A stretch of DNA of 64,000 bases, taken from assembly GCF_003289625.1 (NCBI RefSeq), contig NZ_QMBN01000002.1:766610-830609 (forward strand), in the 5' to 3' direction. Both the position numbers and the translations under genes were made by a program. A model generated the notes under the pieces. That model was given only the letters and a program-made list of their open reading frames with translations. It did not search any database and was not told the DNA's origin. This document shows positions 24,754 through 32,831 of this stretch, one piece after another (within the stretch, counting starts at the first letter, position 1; each line of letters opens with the position of its first letter). Source of the DNA: Microbacterium sp. SMR1. GTDB taxonomy: Bacteria > Actinomycetota > Actinomycetes > Actinomycetales > Microbacteriaceae.

Positions 24754-25370
24754 CCATCGCCCCCACCGATCCGACCGCCGTGCTCGACGACATCTTCGCC
24801 GGAGCCCCGCTGATGGCGATCCTCCGGGGCATGGGACTCGAGCGCTCCGTCCGGCTCGCGACAGCCGCCTGGGACCTCGGCATCGACTCCGTGGAGGTGC
24901 CGCTGCAGACCGCAGAGGATGAGCGCGCGCTCCGCGAGGTCGTGCGCCTGGGCGCCGAGCGGGGCAAGGCCGTGGGCGCCGGCACGATCCTGACGGTCGC
25001 CCAGGTCGATCAGGCCGTCGCGGCCGGAGCCGCCTATCTGGTGGCGCCGGGTCTCGACGCCGACGTGGTGCGGGCCGCCCAGGAGCGCGGCATCCCGATC
25101 CTGCCCGGCGTCGCCACGCCGAGCGAGGTGCAGCAGGCCGTCGCCCTCGGGCTGACGTGGCTGAAGGCGTTCCCCGCGCAGTGGCTCGGCGCGGACTGGT
25201 TCCGGCACATCCGCGGTCCGTTCCCCGGCGTGAGGTTCGTCGCGACCGGCGGCATGGACGCCACGAACGCCGGGACCTTCCTCGACGCTGGCGTGCGCGT
25301 GGTGGCCGTCGGCTCGGCCCTGGAAGACGAGTCGCAGCTGCCCCGCCTCGCAGCCCTCCTCGCGCGTTGA
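24750..25370 (+). CDS. eda: 2-dehydro-3-deoxyphosphogluconate (KDPG) aldolase
   Basis: A 206-residue class I aldolase (E. coli Eda 213). 'LMAILRGMGLERSVRLATAAWDLGIDSVEVPLQT' contains catalytic E49. 'AVGAGTILTVAQVDQAVAAGAAYLVAPGLD' is the family core, and 'LTWLKAFPAQWLGADWFRHIRGPFP' contains the Schiff-base K139 followed by the phosphate-binding region. It splits KDPG to pyruvate and glyceraldehyde-3-phosphate, ending the pathway. AAAGGAACCCGTC precedes the ATG. A copy of the intergenic repeat starts over its last codons. Confidence 0.95.
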   Translation: MTIAPTDPTAVLDDIFAGAPLMAILRGMGLERSVRLATAAWDLGIDSVEVPLQTAEDERALREVVRLGAERGKAVGAGTILTVAQVDQAVAAGAAYLVAPGLDADVVRAAQERGIPILPGVATPSEVQQAVALGLTWLKAFPAQWLGADWFRHIRGPFPGVRFVATGGMDATNAGTFLDAGVRVVAVGSALEDESQLPRLAALLAR

Positions 25371-25478
25371 CTCGCGCGAGGAGGGCCCCGAGCGTACGGC
25401 TTCGCCGCGAGCGCACGGCCTGCTCGCGCTCGAAGGTCGTGCACGCGGCGCTCGGCCGTGCATTGGGTGCGATGCGGG
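25361..25478. repeat. Intergenic repeat, copy B (convergent junction eda / quinone oxidoreductase)
   Basis: This copy shares blocks with copies A and C: CGCGTTGACTCGC at the start (as in A), ACGGCTTCGCCGCGAGCGCACGG, CGCGCTCGAAGGTCGTGCAC (as in C) and GGCCGTGCATTGGGTG. The hairpin arms ACGGCC/GGCCGT are shorter than in A. It sits where the 11-gene operon meets a minus-strand gene, consistent with a terminator or REP-like role. Confidence 0.78.
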
Positions 25479-25519
25479 GCGGGAGCTCGGCTCGTCGTGG
25501 TGGGTTCGGATGACGTCGC

Positions 25520-26449
25520 TCAGGGCAGGACGATGACCTTGCCCGCGATGCCGCTCTCAGCCGCCTCGGCGTGCAGCGCGGGGAGCTCGGCGAGGGGGAT
25601 GCGCCGCGTGACCTCGACGGTGAGCGCGCCCTCGTCGACGAGGCGGACCAGCTCGGCCAGGCGGTCGCTATCGCGGCGGACGAACACCGTCGCGGCACGG
25701 ACGCCGCGCGCCTCGTCGCTCGGCGTGGCCATGAACGCCGTCGTGCTGACGACCGCGCCGCCGTCGGCGACGGCCCCGACGTAGGCCACGAACAACTCGG
25801 GTTCGATCGGGGCGAGGTTCAGCAGCACGTCGACTCGTCCGTCGATCGCGCCCAGCACGTCGGTCGTGGTGTGGTCGATGATCTGGTCGGCTCCGGCAGC
25901 GCGGACGGCGTCGACGCTGCGGGGGCTCGCGGTGGCGATGACGTGGATGTCGGCGCGCTTGGCGAGCTGGACGGCGTACTTTCCGACGACACCGCCGGCG
26001 CCGACGATCAGCACCCGCTGGCCGGGCTCGAGGCGACCGTCGTCGAAGAGGGCCTGCCACGCGGTCAGCGCGACGGAGGGCAGCGCGGCGGCATCGGCGA
26101 GGGGAACGTTCGTCGGTGCGGCGACCACGGCGTCGGCGGGAGCCAGCACGAACTCCGCCGCTCCGCCGTCGTGCTCCATGGGGAGGAATGCGATCACCGC
26201 GTCGCCCACGGCGAGGTCCCTCACGCCTGGGCCGACCGCGTCGACGTGCCCCGAGACGTCGTACCCGGGCACGTGGGGCAGCTCGACCGGGATGGGGAGG
26301 AAGCCCGCGCGCATCCCGCCGTCCGCCGCGTTGTACGCCGACGCGGCGACGCGGATGCGCACCTGGCCCGCCGCTGGCTCGGGGCGGTCGATGTCGACGA
26401 TCTCGAGGACCTCGGGGCCACCGGTCTGAGAGAACTGCACTGCATTCAT
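25520..26449 (-). CDS. NADP-dependent quinone oxidoreductase-like protein (MDR family)
   Basis: A 309-residue medium-chain reductase without the catalytic zinc ligands. The N-terminal GroES-like domain is 'EVLEIVDIDRPEPAAGQVRIRVAASAYNAADGGMRAG' with 'HVPGYDVSGHVDAVG'. The Rossmann motif is 'RVLIVGAGGVVGKYAVQLAKR'. It likely reduces quinones or reactive carbonyls with NADPH. ATG 26449 is preferred over an upstream in-frame ATG because AAGGA lies 7 bases before it. The gene is divergent from a MarR regulator, with two matching palindromes between them, so it is probably induced by an electrophile or oxidant. Confidence 0.9.
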   Translation of the reverse strand: MNAVQFSQTGGPEVLEIVDIDRPEPAAGQVRIRVAASAYNAADGGMRAGFLPIPVELPHVPGYDVSGHVDAVGPGVRDLAVGDAVIAFLPMEHDGGAAEFVLAPADAVVAAPTNVPLADAAALPSVALTAWQALFDDGRLEPGQRVLIVGAGGVVGKYAVQLAKRADIHVIATASPRSVDAVRAAGADQIIDHTTTDVLGAIDGRVDVLLNLAPIEPELFVAYVGAVADGGAVVSTTAFMATPSDEARGVRAATVFVRRDSDRLAELVRLVDEGALTVEVTRRIPLAELPALHAEAAESGIAGKVIVLP

Positions 26450-26542
26450 GATCTGATCCTTCGCGGTCAAGTGCTTCGAATTCGAAGCGATATGGAGAAC
26501 GTAGCACTGCTTCGAATGTGAAGCAACAGGTAGGATCGAGAT
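26450..26542. promoter_or_regulatory. MarR operators in the divergent promoter
   Basis: A perfect 16-base palindrome GCTTCGAATTCGAAGC (26473-26488) and a near copy GCTTCGAATGTGAAGC (26509-26524) are separated by 36 bases centre to centre. TAGGAT (26531-26536), six bases before the MarR ATG, is a leaderless -10. The second palindrome lies just upstream of it, where a bound repressor would block the promoter. Binding by the adjacent MarR protein to both sites is inferred from symmetry and location. Confidence 0.82.
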
Positions 26543-27037
26543 ATGACGAACGCGCCACGGTCTCTGACGTCGACGCAGCTGGAGGCCTACCTCGCCTTCA
26601 CGGAGGTGGGCAGCCTGCTGCGCCCCGCCGTCGAGGCGCAGCTGAAGGATGCCGGCGGCCTGAGCTACGTGCAGTTCCAGCTGCTGGCGCGGTTGAACAA
26701 TGCCCCGGGCGGCACCCTGCGCATGACCGACCTCGCCGACGGCGTGGTGTACAGCCGCAGCGGACTGACTTACCAGGCCACGCTGCTCGAGCAGCGCGGA
26801 TACGTCACGCGCTCACCGTCCGCCGATGACGAGCGCAGCACGGTGGTCGCCTTGACGGGTGCGGGGCGCGAGGTGCTCGCCGCCGTGTTCCCCGGTCACA
26901 TCGAGACCGTGCATCGGCTGCTGTTCGCGCCGCTGTCCGACGCGGATGCCGCCGACCTCGCGCGCATCCTCGGCAGCGTGACGACGCACCTGCGCTCGGC
27001 GCCGCCGCGTTCGGCATCCCGGCGTCGTCAGGCCTGA
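26543..27037 (+). CDS. MarR-family transcriptional regulator
   Basis: A 164-residue winged-helix regulator. The dimer helix is 'LTSTQLEAYLAFTEVGSLLRPAVEAQLKDAGGLSYVQFQLLARLNN'. The recognition helix region is 'LRMTDLADGVVYSRSGLTYQATLLEQRGYVTR' and the wing is 'SPSADDERSTVVALTGAGREVL'. It most likely represses itself and the divergent reductase through the two TTCGAA-centred palindromes. No ribosome site precedes the ATG; the mRNA is probably leaderless. Confidence 0.92.
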   Translation: MTNAPRSLTSTQLEAYLAFTEVGSLLRPAVEAQLKDAGGLSYVQFQLLARLNNAPGGTLRMTDLADGVVYSRSGLTYQATLLEQRGYVTRSPSADDERSTVVALTGAGREVLAAVFPGHIETVHRLLFAPLSDADAADLARILGSVTTHLRSAPPRSASRRRQA

Positions 27038-27043
27038 CTACCG

Positions 27044-27149
27044 CAATCGCCCGAGTGAACGGCTTAGCTGCGAGTGCACGGTCTGCCCGCGCTCGAAGGT
27101 CGTGCACACGGCGATCCGCCGTGCACTGGGTGTGATGCGAGGATGCGGG
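27044..27149. repeat. Intergenic repeat, copy C (convergent junction marR / pgm)
   Basis: CCGAGTGAACGGCTT (27051-27065) is identical to copy A. CGCGCTCGAAGGTCGTGCAC matches copy B, and the tail GTGATGCGAGGATGC matches copy A. Arms AGTGCACGG (27072-27080) and CCGTGCACT (27119-27127) pair perfectly. It fills the space between the stops of two convergent genes, ending next to the pgm stop. Confidence 0.8.
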
Positions 27150-28790
27150 TCAGGCGCCGAGCGCGGCCGAGACCACGGCGCGCGCTTCGGCCTGCACCTC
27201 GGCGAGGTGCTCGGGTCCGCGCAGGCTCTCGGCGTAGAGCTTGTAGACGTCCTCGGTGCCCGACGGGCGCGCGGCGAACCACGCGTGCTCGGTCTGCACC
27301 TTCAGGCCGCCGATCGCTGCACCGTTGCCCGGCGCGTGCGAGAGCTTCGCGGTGATCGGCTCGCCCGCCAGCTCCGTGGCGGTCACGGCGTCGCCCGACA
27401 GCCTGCCGAGCGCGGCCTTCTGCTCCGGCGTCGCCGCGGCGTCGACGCGCTGGTAGGCCGACGACCCGAACTGGGCCTCGAGCTCGGCGTAGCGCTGCGA
27501 CGGAGTCTTGCCCGTGACCGCGAGGATCTCGGCGGCGAGCAGGCACAGCAGGATGCCGTCCTTATCGGTGGTCCACACGCTGCCGTCTTTGCGGAGGAAC
27601 GAGGCCCCCGCCGACTCCTCGCCGCCGAAGGCGACGGAGCCGTCGAGCAGGCCCGGAACGAACCACTTGAAGCCCACGGGGACCTCGAGCAGCTCGCGGC
27701 CGAGCGACTCGGCCACGCGGTCGATGATCATCGACGAGACGAGGGTCTTGCCGACCGCGGCATCCGCCGGCCAGCCGGGGCGGTTCGCGAAGAGGTAGTC
27801 GATCGCGACGGCGAGGTAGTGGTTCGGGTTCATCAGACCCGCGTCGGGCGTCACGATGCCGTGGCGGTCGGCGTCGGCGTCGTTGCCGGTGAGGATGTCG
27901 TACTCGTCGCGGCGCGCCACGAGCGCGGCCATCGCCGAGGGCGACGACGGGTCCATGCGGATCTTCTCGTCCCAGTCGAGCGTCATGAACTTCCAGGTCG
28001 GGTCGACCTCGGGATTCACGACGGTCAGGTCGAGGCCGTAGACCTCGGCGATGAGCGCCCAGTACTCGACCGAGGCGCCGCCGAGCGGGTCGGCCCCGAT
28101 GCGCACGCCCGACGCCTTGATCGCGTCGACGTCGATGATCGTGGCGAGGTCGCGCACGTACGCGTCACGGAAGTCGTACTGGCCGAGCGCGTCGAGGTCG
28201 ATGTCGGCGTGACGGGTGCGGTGCACGCCCTCCAGGCCGGCGGCGATGAGCTCGTTCGCGCGGTCGGCGATCCACGAGGTCGCGTCGGTGTCGGCAGGTC
28301 CGCCGTGCGGGGGGTTGTACTTGAAGCCCCCGTCGCGCGGCGGGTTGTGCGAGGGCGTCACGACGATGCCGTCGGCGCGGCCCGCGTCGTCGAGCGCGCG
28401 GCCCCGGTTGTAGGTCAGGATCGCGTGGCTGAGCGCGGGCGTCGGCACCCACGAGTCGCGGGAGTCGACGCGCACGTCGACGCCGTTCGCGACGAGCACC
28501 TCGATGGCGCTGCGCTCTGCGGGAAGGGAGAGGCCGTGCGTGTCGCGCCCGAGGAAGAGGGGGCCCTCGATGCCCTGAGCGCGCCGATAGTCGACGATCG
28601 CCTGGGTCGTGGCGAGGATGTGGTCTTCGTTGAAGCTCGTCGACAGCGACGAACCGCGGTGGCCGCTCGTTCCGAACGCGACGCGCTGCCCGGGGACCGC
28701 GGCATCCGGCTTCCGGTCGTAGTAGGCGGCGATCAGCTCATCGATGTCGATGAGGTCGGATGCTTCTGCGGGCGCTCCTGCACGGCTCAT
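27150..28790 (-). CDS. pgm: Phosphoglucomutase (alpha-D-glucose phosphate-specific)
   Basis: A 546-residue phosphohexomutase, the same length as E. coli Pgm. '[23 protein letters not shown]' is the N-terminal signature, '[24 protein letters not shown]' carries the phosphoserine, '[14 protein letters not shown]' binds the metal and '[19 protein letters not shown]' is the phosphate-binding loop. It interconverts glucose-1-phosphate and glucose-6-phosphate, feeding glycogen and nucleotide-sugar synthesis, including the glycosyltransferases farther right. The ATG has no ribosome site; CAGACT lies 7 bases upstream, consistent with a leaderless mRNA. Confidence 0.96.
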   Translation of the reverse strand: MSRAGAPAEASDLIDIDELIAAYYDRKPDAAVPGQRVAFGTSGHRGSSLSTSFNEDHILATTQAIVDYRRAQGIEGPLFLGRDTHGLSLPAERSAIEVLVANGVDVRVDSRDSWVPTPALSHAILTYNRGRALDDAGRADGIVVTPSHNPPRDGGFKYNPPHGGPADTDATSWIADRANELIAAGLEGVHRTRHADIDLDALGQYDFRDAYVRDLATIIDVDAIKASGVRIGADPLGGASVEYWALIAEVYGLDLTVVNPEVDPTWKFMTLDWDEKIRMDPSSPSAMAALVARRDEYDILTGNDADADRHGIVTPDAGLMNPNHYLAVAIDYLFANRPGWPADAAVGKTLVSSMIIDRVAESLGRELLEVPVGFKWFVPGLLDGSVAFGGEESAGASFLRKDGSVWTTDKDGILLCLLAAEILAVTGKTPSQRYAELEAQFGSSAYQRVDAAATPEQKAALGRLSGDAVTATELAGEPITAKLSHAPGNGAAIGGLKVQTEHAWFAARPSGTEDVYKLYAESLRGPEHLAEVQAEARAVVSAALGA

Positions 28791-28842
28791 AGTGCTTAGT
28801 CTGCCCGTTTCCGGGCGCGGCGGTGACGGATTGACACGGCAC

Positions 28843-29769
28843 TCACGGCCGATCGTGCGCGTCCGCGGCGGCGAGCAGCGCGGCGAGGACTGCTCTGAGC
28901 GCGGGGGAGTCGGCCTGCGAGCGCCGATGCACCGCGGAGATATCGCGCGTCGACGCGGGAGCCTCGGTCGGCACCGCGACGACATCCGGGCCGAGATCGC
29001 CGCGTCCCAGGCGCGGCACGAGCGCGACGACCGCTCCGGTTCGGGCGAGCTCGATGTGGTTCTCGAACTCCATCGACTCGTACAGCACGCGGGGGGCGCC
29101 GCCGATGCCGTCGAACAGCCGCCGCAGCCACTGCCGGCAGATGGTCGTGTCGAAGGTGGCGACCCATTGCTCACGCGCGAGGTCGGCCGGGTGCAGGACG
29201 TCGCGGCCGGCGAGCGGATGGTCGCGATGGAGGATGACGTCGGCGACATCCGTGAACAGCGGCGTGACGACCAGGTTCTCGGGGATCGCGAGGGCGACGC
29301 CGCCCCACTGGTGGACGATGCCGAGGTCGCGTTGGCCCGAGGCGACGAGCGCCACCGTCTCCCAGGGCTCGCTCTCGCGCACCGGCAGGCGCAGGTCGGG
29401 GTGGGCGGCGGCCAGACCCACGAGCACGGGAGCGAGCAGCCCGCGCACGACGGTCGAGAACGCGGCGAGGCGCAGCTCGCCGGTGACGCGGCCGTCTCCG
29501 TCCGCACCGACGCCGGCGTGCAGGTCGGCGCGCAGTCGCTCGAGGTCGGCGAGGATCGGGGTCGACCCGACCACGAGCTGCGTTCCGGCAGCCGTGAGGG
29601 CCACACCGCGGCCGACGCGTTCGAGCAGTGCGACACCGGTCTCGCGCTCGAGGCGCTTGATCTGCTGCGACACCGCCGAGGGTGTGAATCCCAGAGCGGA
29701 TGCCGCGGCCGCGACGCTGCCTTCGCGCGCGACGGTTCGCAGCGAGTGGACGGCATCCAGATCGATCAT
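28843..29769 (-). CDS. LysR-family transcriptional regulator
   Basis: A 308-residue LysR-type regulator. The helix-turn-helix is '[59 protein letters not shown]' and the effector domain begins '[20 protein letters not shown]'. It is divergent from an EamA transporter, the usual arrangement for a regulator and its target. TAGCAT (29781-29776) stands six bases before the ATG, with no ribosome site, so the mRNA is likely leaderless. Confidence 0.93.
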   Translation of the reverse strand: MIDLDAVHSLRTVAREGSVAAAASALGFTPSAVSQQIKRLERETGVALLERVGRGVALTAAGTQLVVGSTPILADLERLRADLHAGVGADGDGRVTGELRLAAFSTVVRGLLAPVLVGLAAAHPDLRLPVRESEPWETVALVASGQRDLGIVHQWGGVALAIPENLVVTPLFTDVADVILHRDHPLAGRDVLHPADLAREQWVATFDTTICRQWLRRLFDGIGGAPRVLYESMEFENHIELARTGAVVALVPRLGRGDLGPDVVAVPTEAPASTRDISAVHRRSQADSPALRAVLAALLAAADAHDRP

Positions 29770-29842
29770 GAAGTGATGCTACCGATTCGAGTGGAGAAAG
29801 CATCGCTTGTTGTTGATGGTCCGGCGCGGTGGACTGAGCCTC

Positions 29843-30739
29843 GTGACTCGACGCGACATGATCCTGGCGGCTGCGGTGGCGGCCCTGTGGGGGTTCAACT
29901 TCCTCGTCATCGACTGGGGCATGGCCGGCATCCCGCCCCTGCTGTTCGTGGCGATCCGGTTCGCCGCCGTCGCCGTCTTCGCGCTCGTGGTGCCGCGCCC
30001 TCGGGCCGGCTGGGGGTCGGTGATCGGGGTCGGGCTGTTCATGAGCCTCGGCCAGTTCGCGCTGCTGTACCTGTCTCTCGGGCTCGGGCTGCAGCCGGGT
30101 CTCGCCGCGCTGCTGATGCAGGCCCAGGCGGTGTTCACCGTCGTCATCGCGGCCGGAGTGCTGCGCGAGCGCCCCACACCGGGGCAGGTGATCGGCGTGG
30201 GCCTCGGGATCGCCGGGCTCGCGACCGTCGCCGCCGGCCGTGGGGGAGACGCTCCCGCGCTCGCCGTCGTGCTCGCGCTCGGCGCCGCCCTGTCGTGGGC
30301 CGTCGGCAACGTGATCGCCCGCCGCGCCGGCGTGGTCACCGGGCGCGGTCCGCTCGGGGCGCTCTCGCTCACCGTCTGGTCCGCCCTCGTCGTGCCGGTG
30401 CCCGCGCTCGTGCTGGCGCTGGTGTTCGAGGGCCCGGAAGCGATCGGCGCGGGTCTCGCCGGGTTCGGCATCCGCGCCCTCGTCTCGACGGTCTACACCG
30501 CGGGGCTCTGCACCCTCGTCGGCTACGCGATCTTCAACGGTCTGCTGGCGCGCAATCCGTCAGCCGCCGTCGTGCCGTGGGTGCTGCTGGCACCCGTCGT
30601 GGCGATGGCGGCGGCCGCGGCACTGCTCGGTGAGATCCCCGCCCCCGCCGAGATCGTCGGCGGAGCGGTGCTCGTGCTCGGCGTGCTCGTGACCAGCGTG
30701 CGCGTGCCGTGGGCGCGCCGGTCTAGGCTCGTTGCGTGA
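29843..30739 (+). CDS. EamA/DMT-superfamily transporter
   Basis: About 298 residues with ten membrane segments in two EamA repeats: 'MILAAAVAALWGFNFLVIDWGMAGIPPLLFVAIRFAAVAVFALVVPRP'-like first half and 'LALGAALSWAVGNVIARRAG' opening the second. Relatives export amino acids or metabolites (RhaT/YdcZ/EamA types). The start is uncertain: GTG 29843 matches the family's usual N-terminus, while ATG 29816 and TTG 29807 (GGAGAAAG 7 bases upstream) are in frame. Its stop overlaps the GTG of prephenate dehydratase, so export of an aromatic compound is possible. Confidence 0.87.
   Translation: MTRRDMILAAAVAALWGFNFLVIDWGMAGIPPLLFVAIRFAAVAVFALVVPRPRAGWGSVIGVGLFMSLGQFALLYLSLGLGLQPGLAALLMQAQAVFTVVIAAGVLRERPTPGQVIGVGLGIAGLATVAAGRGGDAPALAVVLALGAALSWAVGNVIARRAGVVTGRGPLGALSLTVWSALVVPVPALVLALVFEGPEAIGAGLAGFGIRALVSTVYTAGLCTLVGYAIFNGLLARNPSAAVVPWVLLAPVVAMAAAAALLGEIPAPAEIVGGAVLVLGVLVTSVRVPWARRSRLVA
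30724..30735 (+). promoter_or_regulatory. Leaderless -10 element for prephenate dehydratase
   Basis: TAGGCT (30724-30729) ends six bases before the GTG at 30736, with no Shine-Dalgarno sequence between. It lies inside the last codons of the EamA gene, giving pheA its own promoter despite the overlap. Confidence 0.6.
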
Positions 30740-31698
30740 CGCCCGAGCACGACGACCAGCCCGCCCGCCGCACCTACAGCTATCTCGGGCCGGCGGGGAC
30801 CTTCACCGAGGCCGCCCTCGCCCAGGTCCCCGAGGCGCGGGACCAGATCTGGCGGTCGGTGCGCAACGTCGGCGAAGCGCTCGCGGATGTCGTGGACGGA
30901 CGCTCGGATGCCGCGATGATCGCGATCGAGAACTCCGTCGACGGCGGAGTCTCGACGGCGCAGGACGCGCTGGCCACGATGCCGGGTCTGCGGATCGTCG
31001 GCGAGTACCTCGTGCCCGTGAACTTCGTGCTCGTGGCGCGGCCCGGCACCCGGATCGAGGACGTGTCGCTGATCGCCGCGCACCCGGTCGCCTACGCGCA
31101 GTGCCTGCAGTGGCTGCTCAAGACGCTCCCCGAGCACGCGCACCTGCCCGCCGCGAGCAATGTCGCCGCCGCGGTCGGCCTCATCGACGGGGTCAGCGAC
31201 GCCGACGCGGCGATCGCGCCCCCCGGCATCCTCGAGCATCACGACCTCGAGCTGCTCGCATCCGACATCGGCGACAACGAGCACGCGGTCACCCGGTTCG
31301 TCCTCGTGAGCCGCACGGTCGCCCCGCCATCGCCGACGGGGGCCGACAAGACCTCGCTCATCGCGGAGCTGCCCGATGACCACCCGGGTGCACTGCTCGA
31401 GCTGCTCGAGCAGTTCTCGACCCGTGGCATCAACCTCTCGCTGATCGAGTCGCGGCCGATCGGCGACGCGCTCGGACGGTACCGGTTCGTCATCGACGCC
31501 GACGGCCACGTCGCCGACGAGCGCATGGCGGATGCCCTCATGGGCGTGCGGCGCTTCAGCCCGAAGGTGCTGTTCCTCGGGTCGTACCCGCGCGCCGACC
31601 GCGCCATCGTCCGCTACCCGCAGCGGTACTCCGACGACGTCTTCGTCGAGGCGCGCGACTGGCTGCGTGCCCTGATCTCCGGCGAGCCCGAGGCCTGA
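30736..31698 (+). CDS. pheA: Prephenate dehydratase
   Basis: A 320-residue monofunctional prephenate dehydratase. The catalytic domain runs from 'YSYLGPAGTFTEAALAQV' through 'AMIAIENSVDGGVSTAQDAL' to the T-R-F motif T186-R187-F188 in 'AVTRFVLVSR'. The ACT regulatory domain has 'DHPGALLELLEQFSTRGINLSLIESRPIGDALGRYRFVIDADGH', including the ESRP motif for phenylalanine feedback. It makes phenylpyruvate for phenylalanine synthesis. Translation likely starts on a leaderless GTG. Confidence 0.97.
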   Translation: MTPEHDDQPARRTYSYLGPAGTFTEAALAQVPEARDQIWRSVRNVGEALADVVDGRSDAAMIAIENSVDGGVSTAQDALATMPGLRIVGEYLVPVNFVLVARPGTRIEDVSLIAAHPVAYAQCLQWLLKTLPEHAHLPAASNVAAAVGLIDGVSDADAAIAPPGILEHHDLELLASDIGDNEHAVTRFVLVSRTVAPPSPTGADKTSLIAELPDDHPGALLELLEQFSTRGINLSLIESRPIGDALGRYRFVIDADGHVADERMADALMGVRRFSPKVLFLGSYPRADRAIVRYPQRYSDDVFVEARDWLRALISGEPEA

Positions 31699-31736
31699 CC
31701 CACCGCCTCCCCACGACCGCCGGGGCCGGGTCAGGG

Positions 31737-32783
31737 TCAGGCGGCCAGGAGCTCGAGGGTGCGGATGCGGGCGGGAGCGGCATCCGGCTGCTCGCCGTCG
31801 TGCGCGGCCGACACCGGCGAGACCATGACCTCGTCGACGCCGTGCTGCGCGGCGAACGCGGCGAGGGCGGCCTGGGCCTCGGGGCCGGTGCCGACGAACC
31901 AACGCGAGCGCAGGGCGTCCAGCAGCGGTGCGGCGAGGTGGTCGGTCGCCTCGGCGGCGGCGGCCTCCTCGACGGTCTCGAGGGCGATGAGCGGACGGTT
32001 TCCGCGCAGGCGCGCCATCATGCGGGCCTGCGGCAGCATGAGGGCTTCGGCCTCCGCATCGCTGTCGGCGACGACGGCGTTCGCGGTGAGGAACGTCCGC
32101 GGCGCATCGAGGGTCTCGGACGGCCGGAACTGGTCGCGGTAGAGCCCGAGCGCACGGTCGAGGCCCTCGCCCGAGAAGTGGTTCGCGAACACGTACGGCA
32201 GGCCGAGGGCTGCGGCGAGCTGCGCCGAGTAGTCGCTCGACCCGAGCAGCCAGACATCCGGTGTCGTCGTGGCGGCGGGCGTCGCGTGGACGTCGTACGT
32301 CCCGCCCGACGTGAACCGCACCGTCGCGCCGTCGCCGGTCACGAGGGCCAGAATGTCGCGGACGTTGTCGGGGAACCGGTCGACGTCGCTCGTCGTGCCC
32401 GACTGACGCAGCAGCTGCGTGATGACGGGATCGCTGCCGGGGGCGCGCCCGATTCCGAGGTCGACGCGCCCGGGGGCGATCGCCTCGAGCGCCGCGAACT
32501 GCTCGGCGACGACGAGGGGCGAGTGATTGGGGAGCATGACGCCTCCCGAGCCGACCCGGATGCGGGAGGTGCGCGACGCCGCGGCGGCGATGAGCACCGG
32601 CGGGGTCGTCGAGGCAACGGCCGGCATGTTGTGATGCTCCGCGAACCAGTACCGCCGGTAGCCGAGCTCGTCGGCCCGTTGCGCGACGGTCAGCGAAGCC
32701 GTGATCGCCTGCGCGCTGGTCTGTCCCGTGCGCACGGGCACGAGGTCGAGCACGGACAGGGCGGGGCGGGATGCATCAGTCAT
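31737..32783 (-). CDS. LLM-class flavin-dependent oxidoreductase
   Basis: A 348-residue luciferase-like monooxygenase-family protein of the single-chain 'MsnO8/alkanal monooxygenase-like' type. The family opening is 'LSVLDLVPVRTGQTSAQAITASLTVAQRADELGYRRYWFAEHHNMPAVASTTPPVLIAAAASRTSRIRVGSGGVMLPNHSPLVVAEQFAALEAIAPGR'-like in order, with 'DLGIGRAPGSDPV' and 'VWLLGSSDYSAQLAAALGLPYVFANHF'. It should use reduced FMN, but the substrate is unknown. AGAGG precedes the ATG. It is separate from the photolyase gene by 48 bases and may share its transcript. Confidence 0.92.
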   Translation of the reverse strand: MTDASRPALSVLDLVPVRTGQTSAQAITASLTVAQRADELGYRRYWFAEHHNMPAVASTTPPVLIAAAASRTSRIRVGSGGVMLPNHSPLVVAEQFAALEAIAPGRVDLGIGRAPGSDPVITQLLRQSGTTSDVDRFPDNVRDILALVTGDGATVRFTSGGTYDVHATPAATTTPDVWLLGSSDYSAQLAAALGLPYVFANHFSGEGLDRALGLYRDQFRPSETLDAPRTFLTANAVVADSDAEAEALMLPQARMMARLRGNRPLIALETVEEAAAAEATDHLAAPLLDALRSRWFVGTGPEAQAALAAFAAQHGVDEVMVSPVSAAHDGEQPDAAPARIRTLELLAA

Positions 32784-32831
32784 ATCGCCTCTGTCAACCG
32801 CGCGGCCTCCGCAAGCATTCCCGCACCCGTC

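Noticed and set aside
9255..27149. The dispersed repeats as an insertion sequence or small coding gene
   Set aside because: No transposase frame or target duplication is seen. The short frames running through them (beginning MHG or MHD) follow from shared sequence and lack ribosome sites.
27102..28799. Plus-strand 565-codon frame opposite pgm
   Set aside because: Low-complexity Val/Arg/Asp/Gly composition and antisense to an unambiguous pgm gene.
28791..29756. Extension of the phosphoglucomutase frame to a longer 868-residue product
   Set aside because: It would cover the LysR gene. The 546-residue form from ATG 28790 has the standard length and N-terminal motif.
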